Below, piece by piece: positions 1 to 9,830 of a DNA stretch of 64,000 bases. Made by a program: the position numbers and the translations under genes. The first letter of the stretch is position 1. Each line of letters begins with the position of its first letter. The notes under the pieces were generated by a model, which was not told the DNA's origin, searched no databases, and saw only the letters and a program-made list of their open reading frames with translations. This stretch comes from Struthio camelus (taxonomy: Eukaryota; Chordata; Aves; Struthioniformes; Struthionidae): positions 2,914,001 to 2,978,000 of the forward strand of contig NC_090952.1 of NCBI RefSeq assembly GCF_040807025.1. The letters are read 5' to 3'.

Positions 1-82
1 GCCCCGGCAGCAGGGGAGGGGAAGCCTGGGGTCTGCGCAGATCCAGGGGGGTTGATCTCTGCTCTGGTCCTTGCTCTTTCAG

Positions 83-288
83 CCCTTGAAACCTTGCAGA
101 AGAGAGCCAGGCCCTCCACTTGTTCGCTGGTGGCCCAAACCATCCTGATCCTGAGAGCTTCAAGGACAAAGTCTCCAGCCAGAGCCAGCCAAGGAACCCT
201 CTCCTCCTGGATCAGGAACAAGTGGCAGAGGTGGCAGCGGCCTCTAAGACACAGCAGCCTTTGCTGCTGCACCTCTGCTCACTTCTGA
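83..288 (+). CDS. Last coding exon (exon 22) of an upstream MROH-like gene copy, partial
   Basis: This is the terminal exon of a gene copy whose other exons lie left of the window. The acceptor is the pyrimidine-rich stretch ending in AG at 81-82, and the exon runs to a TGA at 286-288. It is 206 nt long, like the exon 22 of the three complete copies, and it is entered in the same phase (two bases completing a split codon). It encodes a basic tail with ALETLQKRARP near its start, a tryptophan/arginine cluster (RNKWQRWQRP) and the ending CCCTSAHF. In this family the preceding residues form the last HEAT-like helices, and this tail follows them. It has LSSW where gene copy 1 has LFSW. Its presence shows that the tandem array extends upstream of the window. 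Confidence 0.85.
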
Positions 289-2640
289 GCCTGGCCTGCT
301 CGGCCCATGGCCGCCACCTGAGCGCGCAAGGAACTTTGGGGGCTTCCTGGCCTCTCTGCCGCTGCCAGGCCACCCTGTGCTTGTTAGAGAAGGACATGGT
401 AACTCAGATGGTAACTAGCTTAGCACAAGTCTAACCCTTGCTTAGCACTAGCATCTCAAGTAAACAAAGCCTGCAAGCCTCCAGGCCAAACTGTCAAACT
501 CGAGAATCATTGCTGACCACATAACTCAGCTGAACTGGGAGAACTGAAGAAGAGAGGTCTCCCAGGGGGGCTGAGTCCCTGAGGTGGTTCCTCAAGTAAC
601 TGGGAGTTCCTTGGGAAGAAGTTAAGGGACTCCAAGTTGCCTGAAGAGCCCCCAGAGACTTGAAGAGCCTTAAAGCCTCTCAACCTTGCCTTTAAGGGCA
701 GCAGGGGCAGGCCTCAGCCCAGACCCCCACACTCCCCAGCCTCAGGGCTTTGGTGGGGGGCACCAAAAAGCCCTGCCCAACGGCTGCCCCCACACAAAGC
801 CCTGAGGCCAAGGAGCGCTCGCTGCTCCCTCGTCGCCCCGGCCTTCCCCGCTGCCTCCCGGGCTGGAGCTGGGCTGCCAGGGCCCCTGCTCAAAGAAAGG
901 GCCAACCTGGGGGCGAGGAGAAACAGCCCCTTGGGACAGGAGCTCTCACCTACTGCAGCGAGATGGCCCTGGCTGCCAGTTGCCCCCTCTCCGCTCCAGC
1001 GCTGCAGCCAGGAGCTCTTCCCCGAGCAGGGAGAACGCAGCCTTCGGCAAGCTGCGAGCAGGCGTGAACAGAGACCGCGCACAGAACACAGCACATGGCA
1101 CCTCGCCTCAGCTGGGGCTCGCGCCAAGTTTTATTGCCCAGAGCCCAAACACCTTCGCGCGGTGCCACCGTGCCCGAGTCCCACTTGGCGCTTCCTGGGG
1201 AGCAGGACGAGCTGGCAGGCGCAGGCCGCCTTCCTGCTGCGGCAGCTCCTGGAGGGGTGTGTGAAGGCCAAAGCCGGATTCTTGCTCCTTCGGGTGGCGG
1301 GGGGGGGGGGGGGGTCCTCTGGGAAAGCAGGTCACTTCCTCAGTGCAGCTGGAGTCTGAAGCTGGGGCCCCAAAGAGCTGCGGGAGGGGTGGGCAAGAGA
1401 TGAAAAAGCAGGTCTAGCCAGCAACTAGCACCTAGGAAAACAAAACAGAGCTCTTCAGAAAGAGCAGGACCAGGCACTTTCCCTCTCTCAACACTCGGGC
1501 CCGACCCTGCGTCCCCCTCGGGGAGCAGGCGCTGGGGCTCTGCGCACTGCGGCTCTGCCTTCTGGCCTTCAGCGCATCCACAGAGCACGGCTCCTGCTGA
1601 AAACAGAGCAGAAACGCACACAACTAGTGGCCCCAAATATTAAAAAACAATAATAATAATGAAATAAATAAACCAGAGCCATAGCTTGTCTGGCACCTAC
1701 CAGGCCTCAAAGGTCTCGGAAGGAGCCCAAGCGCCGCTGCTCTCTGCGCGCTGCCAGTGATGGGCAAAACGCCTCTTCCTCCCATACGCAGCTCAGGCCC
1801 ATTTCTCCTCCTCCTTCGTGTGCAAGGCGACAGCGCTGAACACCAAGAGGCCTGCCTTCAGGGAGAAGGCGCCGGCACAGTACAGAAATGCCGAGGGGAC
1901 GCAACGTTCCTACTGCGTGGGCTGCAGGGGACGCCCAGACACCTAGAAAAGGAGAGACCCTCTCTCGAGTCTGGCACTGCACCACAGCACAGCAACAGCA
2001 TCTCTTGCGCACAACTCACACTCCCTCTCCTCTTTAGTGCCCCCTGCTTCCCTAAAAAGGCAAGGGAGCTCCAACAACTCCAAAAAGCAAAGCCAAAGAG
2101 AAGCAAGTCCAAAGTCCTCCAGTCCCTCCTACGCTCCAGTACATTGCAGCCCAGCCAGAGCTGTCCCAGAGAGCCCCTTCCCCTGGCACAAGACATTCCC
2201 ACCGGCCTTACCTGCGGAGAGGAGCCCCGGGGAGCAAAACCCAGTCGGTCATGACCTACTGGGAACTGAAACTCCCCCAGCCCTCTGGCAGCGGGAGCTG
2301 CACGCCCCAGTTGCCCCCTCAGGCAGACAAAGCGGCCACGTTGAACTGACCCAGACAACAGAACCGACAAACACAACCGCAGAAACACAACCGAGCTCTC
2401 AGTGAGCACGTCGGCTCCCAGCGGCCACAAAGGAAGCAGACAGAGATCTTGCAGAGACAGGACACAGCTCCCACTATGCTTCTCAGCTCCCCAGGCAGCT
2501 GAAACCCCAAAACGGCCTCGCCAGTAAAACAGGCTGAAAGCTCTGTACTGACAGACAGACAGACAAGGAAGGACCCCGCACCAGCGCCACAACACGCCGC
2601 GCCACCACCAGGCTCCAGCTGCTCCCACAAGGCTGGGAAC
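289..2640. other. 3' flank between gene copies, unit 1, with convergent poly(A) signals
   Basis: No convincing coding exon. Two overlapping AATAAA hexamers on the plus strand at 1663-1672 could end the transcript of the upstream MROH-like copy, giving a 3' UTR of about 1.4 kb. A run of 15 or more G at about 1300-1313 varies in length between units. Short GACA repeats occur at 2549-2563. Plus-strand open frames here differ in length between units and have no family resemblance. Confidence 0.5.
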
Positions 2641-3280
2641 CAGCCTGCCAACACCCGCACCCGAAGAAAGCCCGAGGAAGGGCGGCAGCCGCGCTGGAAA
2701 CCTGCCGCCCCCGGCAGCGGACGAGCCCCCGGCGGGGCGGGAAGCGCCACCCGGCCGCCTCGGGGCCGCCAGGGAAGCCCCTGCCCGAGCGCTGCCCCCT
2801 CCCCGGCGCTCCGGACAGCCCGGCTGCCGGCTGCCAACGCTCCCTCCTCCGGCGCCGCCCGCAGCCCGCCGGGCACTCGCTGCACGGGCCGGCAAACAGC
2901 GCCCGCAGACACCCAGCGCTCCGCTGCCGGCGCTCGCTCCTCCGCGGCGCCCGCCGGTGCTGCCAGCAGCTCGCGGCCGGCACCATCGCGCACGTCCCGC
3001 TCGGTCCCGCCGCGCTGCCAACGGCGCTGCCACAACCGTTGCGCGTTGCCCAGGCGAGAGCGACCGGCCGCCCCGACCGCCTCCCCGCGCCCGGCCCGGC
3101 CCCCCCGCCGCCCCCGAGCCCCGCCGCGCCACGACCCGCCGCGCGTCCCGCAGCCTGCCGCTCTCCAGCAGCGCCGCGCCACCGCACCACACAGGACGCG
3201 ACGCCACGCGACGCCACGCGACGGGACCCGGCCGCCGCCGCCAGGCGCCACCACACAGCCAGCCACCCCGCCGCCATCTT
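1120..3280 (-). other. Possible minus-strand transcription unit, unit 1 (coding status unknown)
   Basis: Read on the minus strand, an ATG in AAGATGGCGGC context sits at 3277 inside the CpG island. Plausible splice signals follow: a donor GCAG/GTAAGG near 2216, acceptors TTTTTAG near 2053 and TTTTCTAG near 1953, a donor CCTG/GTAGGT near 1700, an acceptor GTTTTCAG near 1597, and a poly(A) signal AATAAA (TTTATT on the plus strand) at 1130-1135. This would make a multi-exon RNA divergent from the CpG island promoter. No exon encodes a protein I recognise, and the very long open frames through the GC-rich part are a composition effect. A noncoding RNA is as likely as a gene. Confidence 0.3.
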
Positions 3281-3785
3281 CGCCGCCGGCCGCTCGCTCC
3301 CCCCCACCCCCGGCCAGAGGCGGGAGCGGGGCGCCAATCAGCGGCGGGCGGCGCGCAGGCGCCCTCCAATGGCCGAGAGGCAGCTGGCCCGGCCGGCCAA
3401 TCCCCGCGGCGGCCCGGGCGGAGGGCGGGAGGGAGCGGAGAGAGGCCGGAGATGGCGTCCGGCGGCCGTGGGCGCCGCCGAGCGGGCGGGCGAGCGGGCG
3501 GGCGGCGGGGCCGGGGCTGCCGGCGCCAGGGACGCGGTCCCCGCTGTCCCCCCTCAGTGTTCCCCTCGCTGTCCCCCCGTCCTCCCGCCCGTCGCCGCCC
3601 GGTCGGCTGTGGCCGGCGGCAGAGGGCAGCGGGGAGGGCAGGCGCCGTGCGCGGGCAGGGCAGGGGCTGCGGGCAGGGCAGGCAGGAAGCGGCGCTGCCT
3701 CGTGTGACCCACGTCGAGGCCCCGCCGAGCTCCTCCCGGCCCGGGTCGCCCCCGACGGGCTCGCCCGGTCCCAGGCCGCTCTCCC
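2650..3785. promoter_or_regulatory. CpG island, likely bidirectional promoter, unit 1
   Basis: A block extremely rich in G+C and in CpG dinucleotides. It has three CCAAT boxes at 3334-3338, 3366-3370 and 3397-3401, a YY1-like CCGCCATCTT at 3271-3280 and, on the other side of the CCAAT cluster, GGAGATGGCG at 3449-3458. This arrangement (CCAAT boxes between divergent start-type motifs, no TATA box) is typical of bidirectional CpG island promoters. On the plus strand it could drive a transcript that continues 5.6 kb to the first MROH-like coding exon at 9080. A 10-bp GCCACGCGAC step near 3205 is repeated once more than in units 2 and 3. Confidence 0.65.
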
Positions 3786-3787
3786 CC

Positions 3788-3940
3788 AGCTCATACAGTC
3801 CTGCCCAGGCTCGTGCGGGCTTGCGCGGCGCTTGCACAGCCCCTCGTCCAGCCCGAGGGGCTCCTACGGCCCCGCACGGGTCTCCACGGGCTTGTGTAGT
3901 CCCGCGCTGAGCTCGGGGGGGCCCGCGCCCGGCTCCACAG
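3788..3940. repeat. Left part of the 30-bp minisatellite, unit 1, cut off by a CR1
   Basis: Degenerate repeats of the same kind as at 5068-5914 (GCTCATACAG, GGCTCGTGCGG, GGGCTCCTACGG). The CR1 at 3941-5067 separates the two parts. Equivalent stretches lie at 24591-24743 and 45328-45480. Confidence 0.7.
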
Positions 3941-5067
3941 AGTCACAGCATGGTTGAGGTTGGCAGGGACCTCTGGAGATCATCTAGTCCAACCCCCCTG
4001 CTCCAGCAGGCTCCTCTAGAGCGTGTTGCCCAGGATCGCATCCAGACGGGTTTTGAATGTCTCCAGCGAAGGAGACGCCACCACCTCTCTGGGCAACCTG
4101 TGCCAGTGCTCACTCACCCTCACAGTCAAGAAGTTTTTCCTCAGGTTCAGGTGGACCTGCCTGTGCTTCAGTTTGTGCCCGTTGCCTCTTGTCCTGTCAC
4201 TGGGCACCACGGAGAAGAGACCCGCCTCATCCTCTTGACACTCCCCCTTCAGATACTTGCACACGTTGATGAGATCGCCTCTCAGTCTTCTCTTCTCCAG
4301 GCTCAACAGGCCCAGCTCTCGCAGCCTTTCTGCAGAGGAGAGATGCTCCAGTCCCCTCATCCTCTTTGTAGCCCTCCGCTGGACTCTCTCCAGTAGTGCC
4401 ATGTCTCTCTTGTCCTGGGGAGCCCACAACTGCACCCAGGACTCCAGGGGAGGCCTCCCCAGGGCTGAGGAGAGGGGCAGGATCACCTCCCTCCACCTGC
4501 TGGCAACACTCTTCCTCAGGCACCCCAGGATCCCATTGGCCTCCTTGGCCACAAGGGCACACTGCTGCCTCATGCTTCACTTGTTGCCCACCAGCACTCC
4601 CAGGTCCTTCTCTGCAGAGCTGCTTGCCAGCAGGTCAACCCCCAGCCTGTCCTGCTGCCTGGGCTTCTTCCTCCCCAGGTGCAGCACCTTGCGCTTGCCT
4701 ATGTTGAACTTCAGGAGGGTCCTCTCCGCCCAGCTCTCCAGCCTGCCCAGGTCCCTCTCAATGGCAGCACAGTCTTCTGGCGCGTCAGCCACTCCCCCCC
4801 AGTTTAGTATCATCAGCAAACTTGCTGAGGGTGCACTCTGTGTCTTCCTCCAGGTCATTGATGAATACATTGAACAAGAGTGGACCCAGGACTGAGCCCT
4901 GGGGGACACCGCTAGCTACAGGCCTCCAACTAGACTCTGCGCCACTGACCACAACCTTCGGAGCTCGGCCATCCAGCCAGTTCTCAGTCCACCTCACTGG
5001 CCACTCATCTAACCCCCACTTCCTGAGTTTACCTGGGAGGATATGATGGGAGACAGTGTCAAAAGCC
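3941..5067 (-). mobile_element. CR1 LINE, 5'-truncated, minus strand, unit 1
   Basis: On the minus strand this reads as the 3' part of a chicken-repeat-1 ORF2. It contains AFDTVSHHI at the truncated 5' side (about 5042-5067), [20 protein letters not shown], the reverse transcriptase box FADDTKL (FADD at about 4809-4820), then the C-terminal region with [17 protein letters not shown] and [11 protein letters not shown]. The 3' end has the bird CR1 signature TTGGACTAGATGATCTCCAG (plus-strand complement at about 3976-3995) and a short CTGTGA-type tail. The coding region is broken into at least three frames, so it is a dead copy. It sits within the minisatellite. Confidence 0.95.
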
Positions 5068-5914
5068 TACGAGTTTCTATGGGCCTGAACAGGGCTCTAC
5101 GGGCCTGTGCTGAGGTCATACGGGCTCACGCCATGCCCTGCAGGCTCATTTGCGTCCATGCCAGGCTCTGCAGGGTCCTACGGGCCCCCACAGGGCTCCA
5201 CGGGCTCGTATGGACCCACGTGGGGCTCTATGGGCTCATCCAGGCCCCCGCTGAGCTGGTGCGGGTCCCTGCCGGGCCCTAGGGGCTCGTGCGGACTTGT
5301 GCTGGGCCCTCCAGGCTCATACAGGCTCGTGCCAAGCTCATACAGGCCTGTGCCGGGCTCTACAGGCTTCTAAGAGCCTGAACGGGGCTCTAGGGGCTTG
5401 TACAGCCCCATGCCGAGCTCACATGGGCTTGTGCCAGGCCCTGCAGGCTTGTATGAGCCCTTGCTGGGCTCTGCGGGCTCATACGGACCCCCACAGGGCT
5501 CCACGGGCTCGTAGGGGCCCATGCCAAGCTCATAGGAGCCCGTGCCAGGCTCTATGGACTTCTATGGGCCTGCACAGGGCTCTGTGGACTCATACAGAGC
5601 TGTTTGGGGCTGTATGGGCTCGTACGCCCCCATGCTGAGCACATATGGGCCCGTGCCGAGCTCTGTGGGCTGGTACGGTCCTGCACAGCGCTCTACGGGC
5701 TCATATGAGCCCACGCCAGGCTCTGCGTGCTTGTGCCAGGCTCTGTGGGCTCGTACTGGCTCACCCTGAGCTTGTACAGGTCCATGCCAGGCCCTGTGGG
5801 CTGGTACGGGCCTGCACTGGGCCCTAGGGACTCCAACGGACTCGTGCTGGGCCCTACGGGCTCATATGGGACCGTTCCGAGTTCGTACGGGCCCGTGCCG
5901 GGCTCTCTGAGCTA
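5068..5914. repeat. 30-bp GC-rich minisatellite, unit 1
   Basis: About 28 degenerate units of 30 bp. Each consists of three 10-bp steps of the type GGCTCTACGG, GCTCATACGG and GCCCGTGCCG. Occasional phase slips of 10 bp show that the 10-mer was the older unit. Frames through it are open for 60-113 codons only because the period is a multiple of three; they are not genes. Confidence 0.85.
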
Positions 5915-7390
5915 GTATCAGTTTGCCGTTATCTTTGCTGCCTTACATCTCCCTTAGGCCTCCTCGTTGCAGTCTTTCTCCTTTCCCTTCCTCCCCTTAG
6001 ACACGTCCTGTGTGGTTTCCAAGACATGTTAACCCCATCTTCTGTGCCCATAACTGAGGCTCTAAAGGAAGGCAGGCAGACAGCAGGAAAAGGCGGCAAA
6101 AGGAAAAGAGCGGCTTTTTGATAGGAAGCCGACAGTCTTAAAACCCATTAGGCTAGTAACTGGGGTGGAGTTATCTCATCGAACTTTAGGAAGCCAAACT
6201 TAAGGTCTGAACTGCTTCTCCGGGCTCCCTCCCTAGGCTGTGGAGAAAAACGGGCCCTTCCAGAGAGCCCTTCACCCAATCGATCCCAGAGAGCGGTGGG
6301 ACTGCAGAAGGACTGCACGTCTCTAGCCGTTATGTCTGCCACCGGAGGAAAATGATAATCCTGTCTGAATGTAGTCTCAGGTGTGCTAGGAGTGTATCAA
6401 AGCATCTGGAAAGGACTCTCGCCACGTGGTGAGCCGAAATCCCGAATTCCAATTGTGACTCTGTGAAATACTGGGGTGCCAGAGGATTTCCTGGAACTGA
6501 GAAAGAGGTAGAAAAGCATGAGCAGACTAGTCAAAGAGATGCCACTTTCCGTTAAAGGAACGGGAGCCTGGAGGAGGGCTCTTCAGGAAGGAAAAGAGAC
6601 AGCTGAGAGAGGTAGGAGAGAGCTGCCTGGAACGAAGTGCTGTGGGAAAGGGGAACAAGGCAAGTCTCGGTGTCCTTCAACAGCAGCTGGAGCTAGGAGG
6701 TGCCATACTGGAAGAGAGAAGAAAAGGAGGTATTCTTTCAGCCCCAAAGGGTTGGAGAATGGAAGCAAATTAAAGGGCATGCTTGATTTGTGGCCACGTG
6801 GAGACAGGAGAGCGAAGTAGAATTGCTGCTCTAACTTGTGCTGTTGTTGTTGGTGGTGCTAGAAACAGATCCCCTCCGGTGAGGCACGGCGACACGAAGA
6901 AGTCATTGCCTAGTGAGGAGAACAACAGCTTCTTTGACTACTCCCTCAAGAAAAACATAAAATAAACACACTCCTTGTCTTGGTGTGTTTGCTTCGAGCC
7001 TAATTAGGAATAGTAGAAAAAAAATGACATCACATTCCCCAAGAAAAAACACTGGTATTTACTGCATTTGTTCCTTTAATGATTGGAGATGGGGGGGGGG
7101 GTCTTATTTAGGCTGTGTATTGGCTTTGGTACATCAGGAAAACGGGAGACCAAGCTGACCAAACAGTGTGTGTCCACTTGGCACGTTGTGAATAGCTCTC
7201 GAGATAACACTGACCTTAATGACTATGTCCCTAGTGAATAGAAAAGGGCACCTGCTCACATGCGGTTTTACACACGCACCCCCGCACCCCCCCCCCCAAA
7301 TTAAGATGTAACTCTTAAATCCTATCCTAGGGGATCATCTTAATTATCTGCATGGCAGACAGCTACAGTTATTTTGGATGCCTTAGTGCA
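5915..7390. other. AT-richer island of unknown origin, unit 1
   Basis: Composition changes sharply from the GC-rich minisatellite to ordinary or AT-rich DNA with poly-A stretches. It holds a plus-strand poly(A) signal AATAAA at 6961-6966, a G run at about 7089-7099 and a C run at about 7291-7299. The longest open frames (about 100 codons, 6518-6820) are the same in all three units but show no domain I know. It could be the tail of an old element or of a lost gene; nothing decides this. Confidence 0.45.
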
Positions 7391-8340
7391 TCATAGTGAG
7401 TGGGGTACCCCAGGGGTCGATACTGGCTTCGATCCTGTTCAAGTTGTTCCTCAGAAACTTGGCTGAAGGGACAGCGTGCGCCCTCAGCGAGTTTGCGGCT
7501 GTTCTGAACTGGGCGGTATGGTTGCAACCCTGGAGGGTTGTAGCGCCGTTCGGTGGGAGCTCGACAGGCTGGAGAGATGGGCAGAGGGGAAGCTCATGAA
7601 GTTCAAGCCAAGGAAAGGCAGAGTCCTGCCCTGCAGGAGAAACACCCTGGTGCAGCAGTACAGGCTGGGGAGTGAGGTGCTGGGAGGGCAGGTGGCCAGC
7701 AAGTTGCGCACGAGGCAGCAACGTGCCCTTGTGGCCAAGGCGGCCAACGATCTCCCGGGCTGCAGTAGGCAAAGCACTGGCAGCAGGTGGAGGGCGGTCA
7801 TCCTCTCCCTCTCCTCAGCCCTGGTGAGGCCTCGCCTGGAGTCCCGGGTGCAGGGGTGGGCTCCCCAATACAAGAGAGACATGGAGCTAGTGCAGTGAGT
7901 GCAGCTGAGGGTTCCTCAGATGCTGAAGGGATGGGGGCATAGGAGGAAAGGCTGCGAGAGCTGGGCCTGTTCAGCGTGGAGAAGAGAAGACTGGGGAGGG
8001 GGGGAGGATCTGACCAATGGGTAGAAATATCTGAAGGGAGGGTGTCAAGAGGATGGGGCCAGAGCCTTGTCAGAGGGGCCCACTGACAGGAGGAGAGGCA
8101 GTGAGCACAAACTGAAGCATAGGCAGGTCCGGCCGAACACGAGGACAAACGTCTTTGCTGTGGGAGTGACGGAGCGCTGGAACAGGCTGCCCAGCGAGGT
8201 CGTGCAGTCCCCATCCATGGGCATAGTCAAAAGGCATCTGGCTAGGGTGCTGGGCAACCCGCTCTAGGTGACCCCTCTGGATTGGACTAGATGACCTCCA
8301 GAGGTCCCTTCCAACCTCCACCGCTCTGTGAGTCTGTGAC
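7391..8340 (+). mobile_element. CR1 LINE remnant, plus strand, unit 1
   Basis: Starts in the reverse transcriptase region with SGVPQGSILASILF (about 7399-7440), soon followed by LSEFAAVLNWAV where an active CR1 has the FADDTKL box, so the catalytic motif has decayed. It continues with the C-terminal part (RQQRALVAKAANDLPGCSRQ, ERWNRLPSEVV) to the CR1 3' end at 8281-8340, with GGATTGGACTAGATGACCTC and a short TCTGTGA tail. Broken into several frames. It belongs to a different, more diverged insertion than the minus-strand CR1. Confidence 0.92.
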
Positions 8341-9079
8341 CAGAGCCCCATGGAGGCGCAGCGGCAGACAGAGGTGGCCGAGGGGCAGGCAGCCGTGCGG
8401 GCCTGAAGGGATGTGCCCTGCCCCTCCCTAGGGCGGCGGGTCACAGCAGGGTCCTTTGTGACCCCATGACACCCCATGGTGTTGTTGGGCACCACTATGG
8501 CATGAGCAAGGCAGTGTCCGGGAGGATGGCAACAGGAAAGGAAGGAGCACGCAGGGCTGCTGAAGGAGCCCTTGAGCGCGCGATGTCTTTCCCTGTCACC
8601 CCGGGCAGCCCCGCAGTGCGAGGCGTTTCCCCAAGGCACCCCCAGCTCAGACCTGGGTAAGAGGGCTGGGGCTGGGGCTGAGCAGCTCCCCAGGGCCTCA
8701 AGGGGGCCCTTGGCCATGGCCATGGCCAGGAGAGGAAGGAGCAGGCAGGGTGATGGGGTGGGGCTGGAGCTAAGGTGCAGGAGAGCTGGCACCAGGGCCC
8801 AGCACACCTGCAGCGGGCAGGGGGACGCCAATGTCCCGCAGGGAACCACCCTCTGCTGGTGGGGTTAGCGAAAGGTTTTCCTTCCAAGAACATCTTGGCA
8901 AAGCCTGCGGGCATTTTCCAAATGACACCTTTTGCATGGAAAAGCCACAGCCGTGGGCTCGGCCTTCTCCAGCCAGGCTGTCTGCTAAGCCCAGGGGGAC
9001 AGTGCAACTGTTTCCAGGTGCCAGGCCCGGCCTTAGGCTGCTCCATTCCCAACCTCCCCCTTTTCTTCCTCCCTGCAGG
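8341..9079 (+). promoter_or_regulatory. 5' flank of gene copy 1, possible noncoding 5' exon
   Basis: Sequence between the CR1 3' end and the first coding exon. A good donor (ACCTGG/GTAAGA) at 8656/8657 and the acceptor CTTCCTCCCTGCAG ending at 9078 frame a 422-bp intron, so a noncoding leader exon may end at 8656. Joining at this site does not put the ATG at 8572 in frame with the main protein; the first usable in-frame ATG is 9080. No TATA box was found. Confidence 0.45.
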
Positions 9080-9830
9080 ATGGAGAGGAGACCTCCCAGG
9101 CACCCCCGGGTGGCCTGGGAGAAGAAGGATGGCTCCGTCAGCCGCCCTAGGGTGGCTTTGAAGGAGAAGAAGGATGGCTCCATCAGCTGCCCTAGAGCAG
9201 CTTTGAAGGAGAAGGAGGAGGATGGACCCCCCAGGCACCCCAGGGTGGCCTGGGAGAAGAAGGATGGCTCCGTCAGCCGCCCTAGGGCAGCTTTGAAGGA
9301 GAAGGAGGAGGATGGACCCCCCAGGCACCCCAGGGTGGCCTGGGAGAAGAAGGATGGCTCCGTCAGCTGCCCTAGGGCAGCTTTGAAGGAGAAGGATGGA
9401 CCCCCCAGGCACCCCAGGGTGGCCTGGGAGAAGGAAAAGGAGGATGGCTCCGTCAGCTGCCCTGAGGTGGCTTTGAAGGAGGAAGATAGATCCCCCAGGC
9501 TCCCAAGGGTGGCCTGGGAGGAGGATGAGAAGGATGGCTCCGTCAGCTGCCCTAGGGTGTCTTTGAAGGAGGAGGAGGAGGATGGACCTCCCAGGCACCC
9601 AAAGGAAGCCTTGGAGGAGGAGGAGGAGGAGGATGGAGGCCCTTCAGAGAGCCACCCCATGAGGGCCTCGGAAGAGGAGGAGGAGGAGGAGGAGGAGGAG
9701 GAGGACGAAGACGAGGAGGAGGAGGAGGAGGAGGAGGGTGGACACTCCACCTCCACCAGGGTTGCCTGGGAGGAGGAGGAGGAGGAGGATGGAGGCCCTT
9801 CAGGGAGCAGCTCGCAGCCGGAGCAGTGCT
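9080..9830 (+). repeat. Coding repeat in exon 1 of copy 1 (45/90-bp units, then poly-Glu)
   Basis: The exon is a tandem array whose 90-bp unit codes for two related half-units, DGPPRHPRVAWEKK and DGSVSCPRAALKEKEE. Both halves share the frame D-G-x(4-5)-P-R-x-A-x-x-x-E/K, so the basic unit is about 15 residues (45 bp). Downstream units drift to Glu-rich forms and end in an uninterrupted run of GAG codons with a few GAC/GAA (about 9671-9735). The peptide is highly charged and should be disordered. Confidence 0.85.

Noticed and set aside
1858-3837. Open frames of 490-669 codons on the minus strand through the CpG island (also 22588-24597, 44069-45334)
   Set aside because: Stops are rare because the DNA is extremely GC-rich. 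The peptides are Arg/Gly/Ala/Pro-rich with no domain, several frames are open at once, and frames shift between units with small indels.
2957-3957. Plus-strand open frames of 220-317 codons in the same island, including one starting at the ATG at 3452
   Set aside because: Same composition effect; no splice donor pattern or family resemblance, and the ends run into the minisatellite and CR1.
4016-4573. 185-codon minus-strand frame as a host gene (also 24819-25376)
   Set aside because: It is the C-terminal part of CR1 ORF2, inside a 5'-truncated LINE.
5043-5915. Short open frames with Gly-Ser-Tyr or Leu-Arg-Ala repeats in the minisatellite
   Set aside because: They arise because a 30-bp period is a multiple of three. 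No start or splice context.
8572-8868. ATG at 8572 as the start of the MROH-like protein
   Set aside because: Splicing from the donor at 8656 to 9079 would read exon 1 in a frame that soon stops, not in the frame that joins with exon 2. The ATG at 9080 is used instead.
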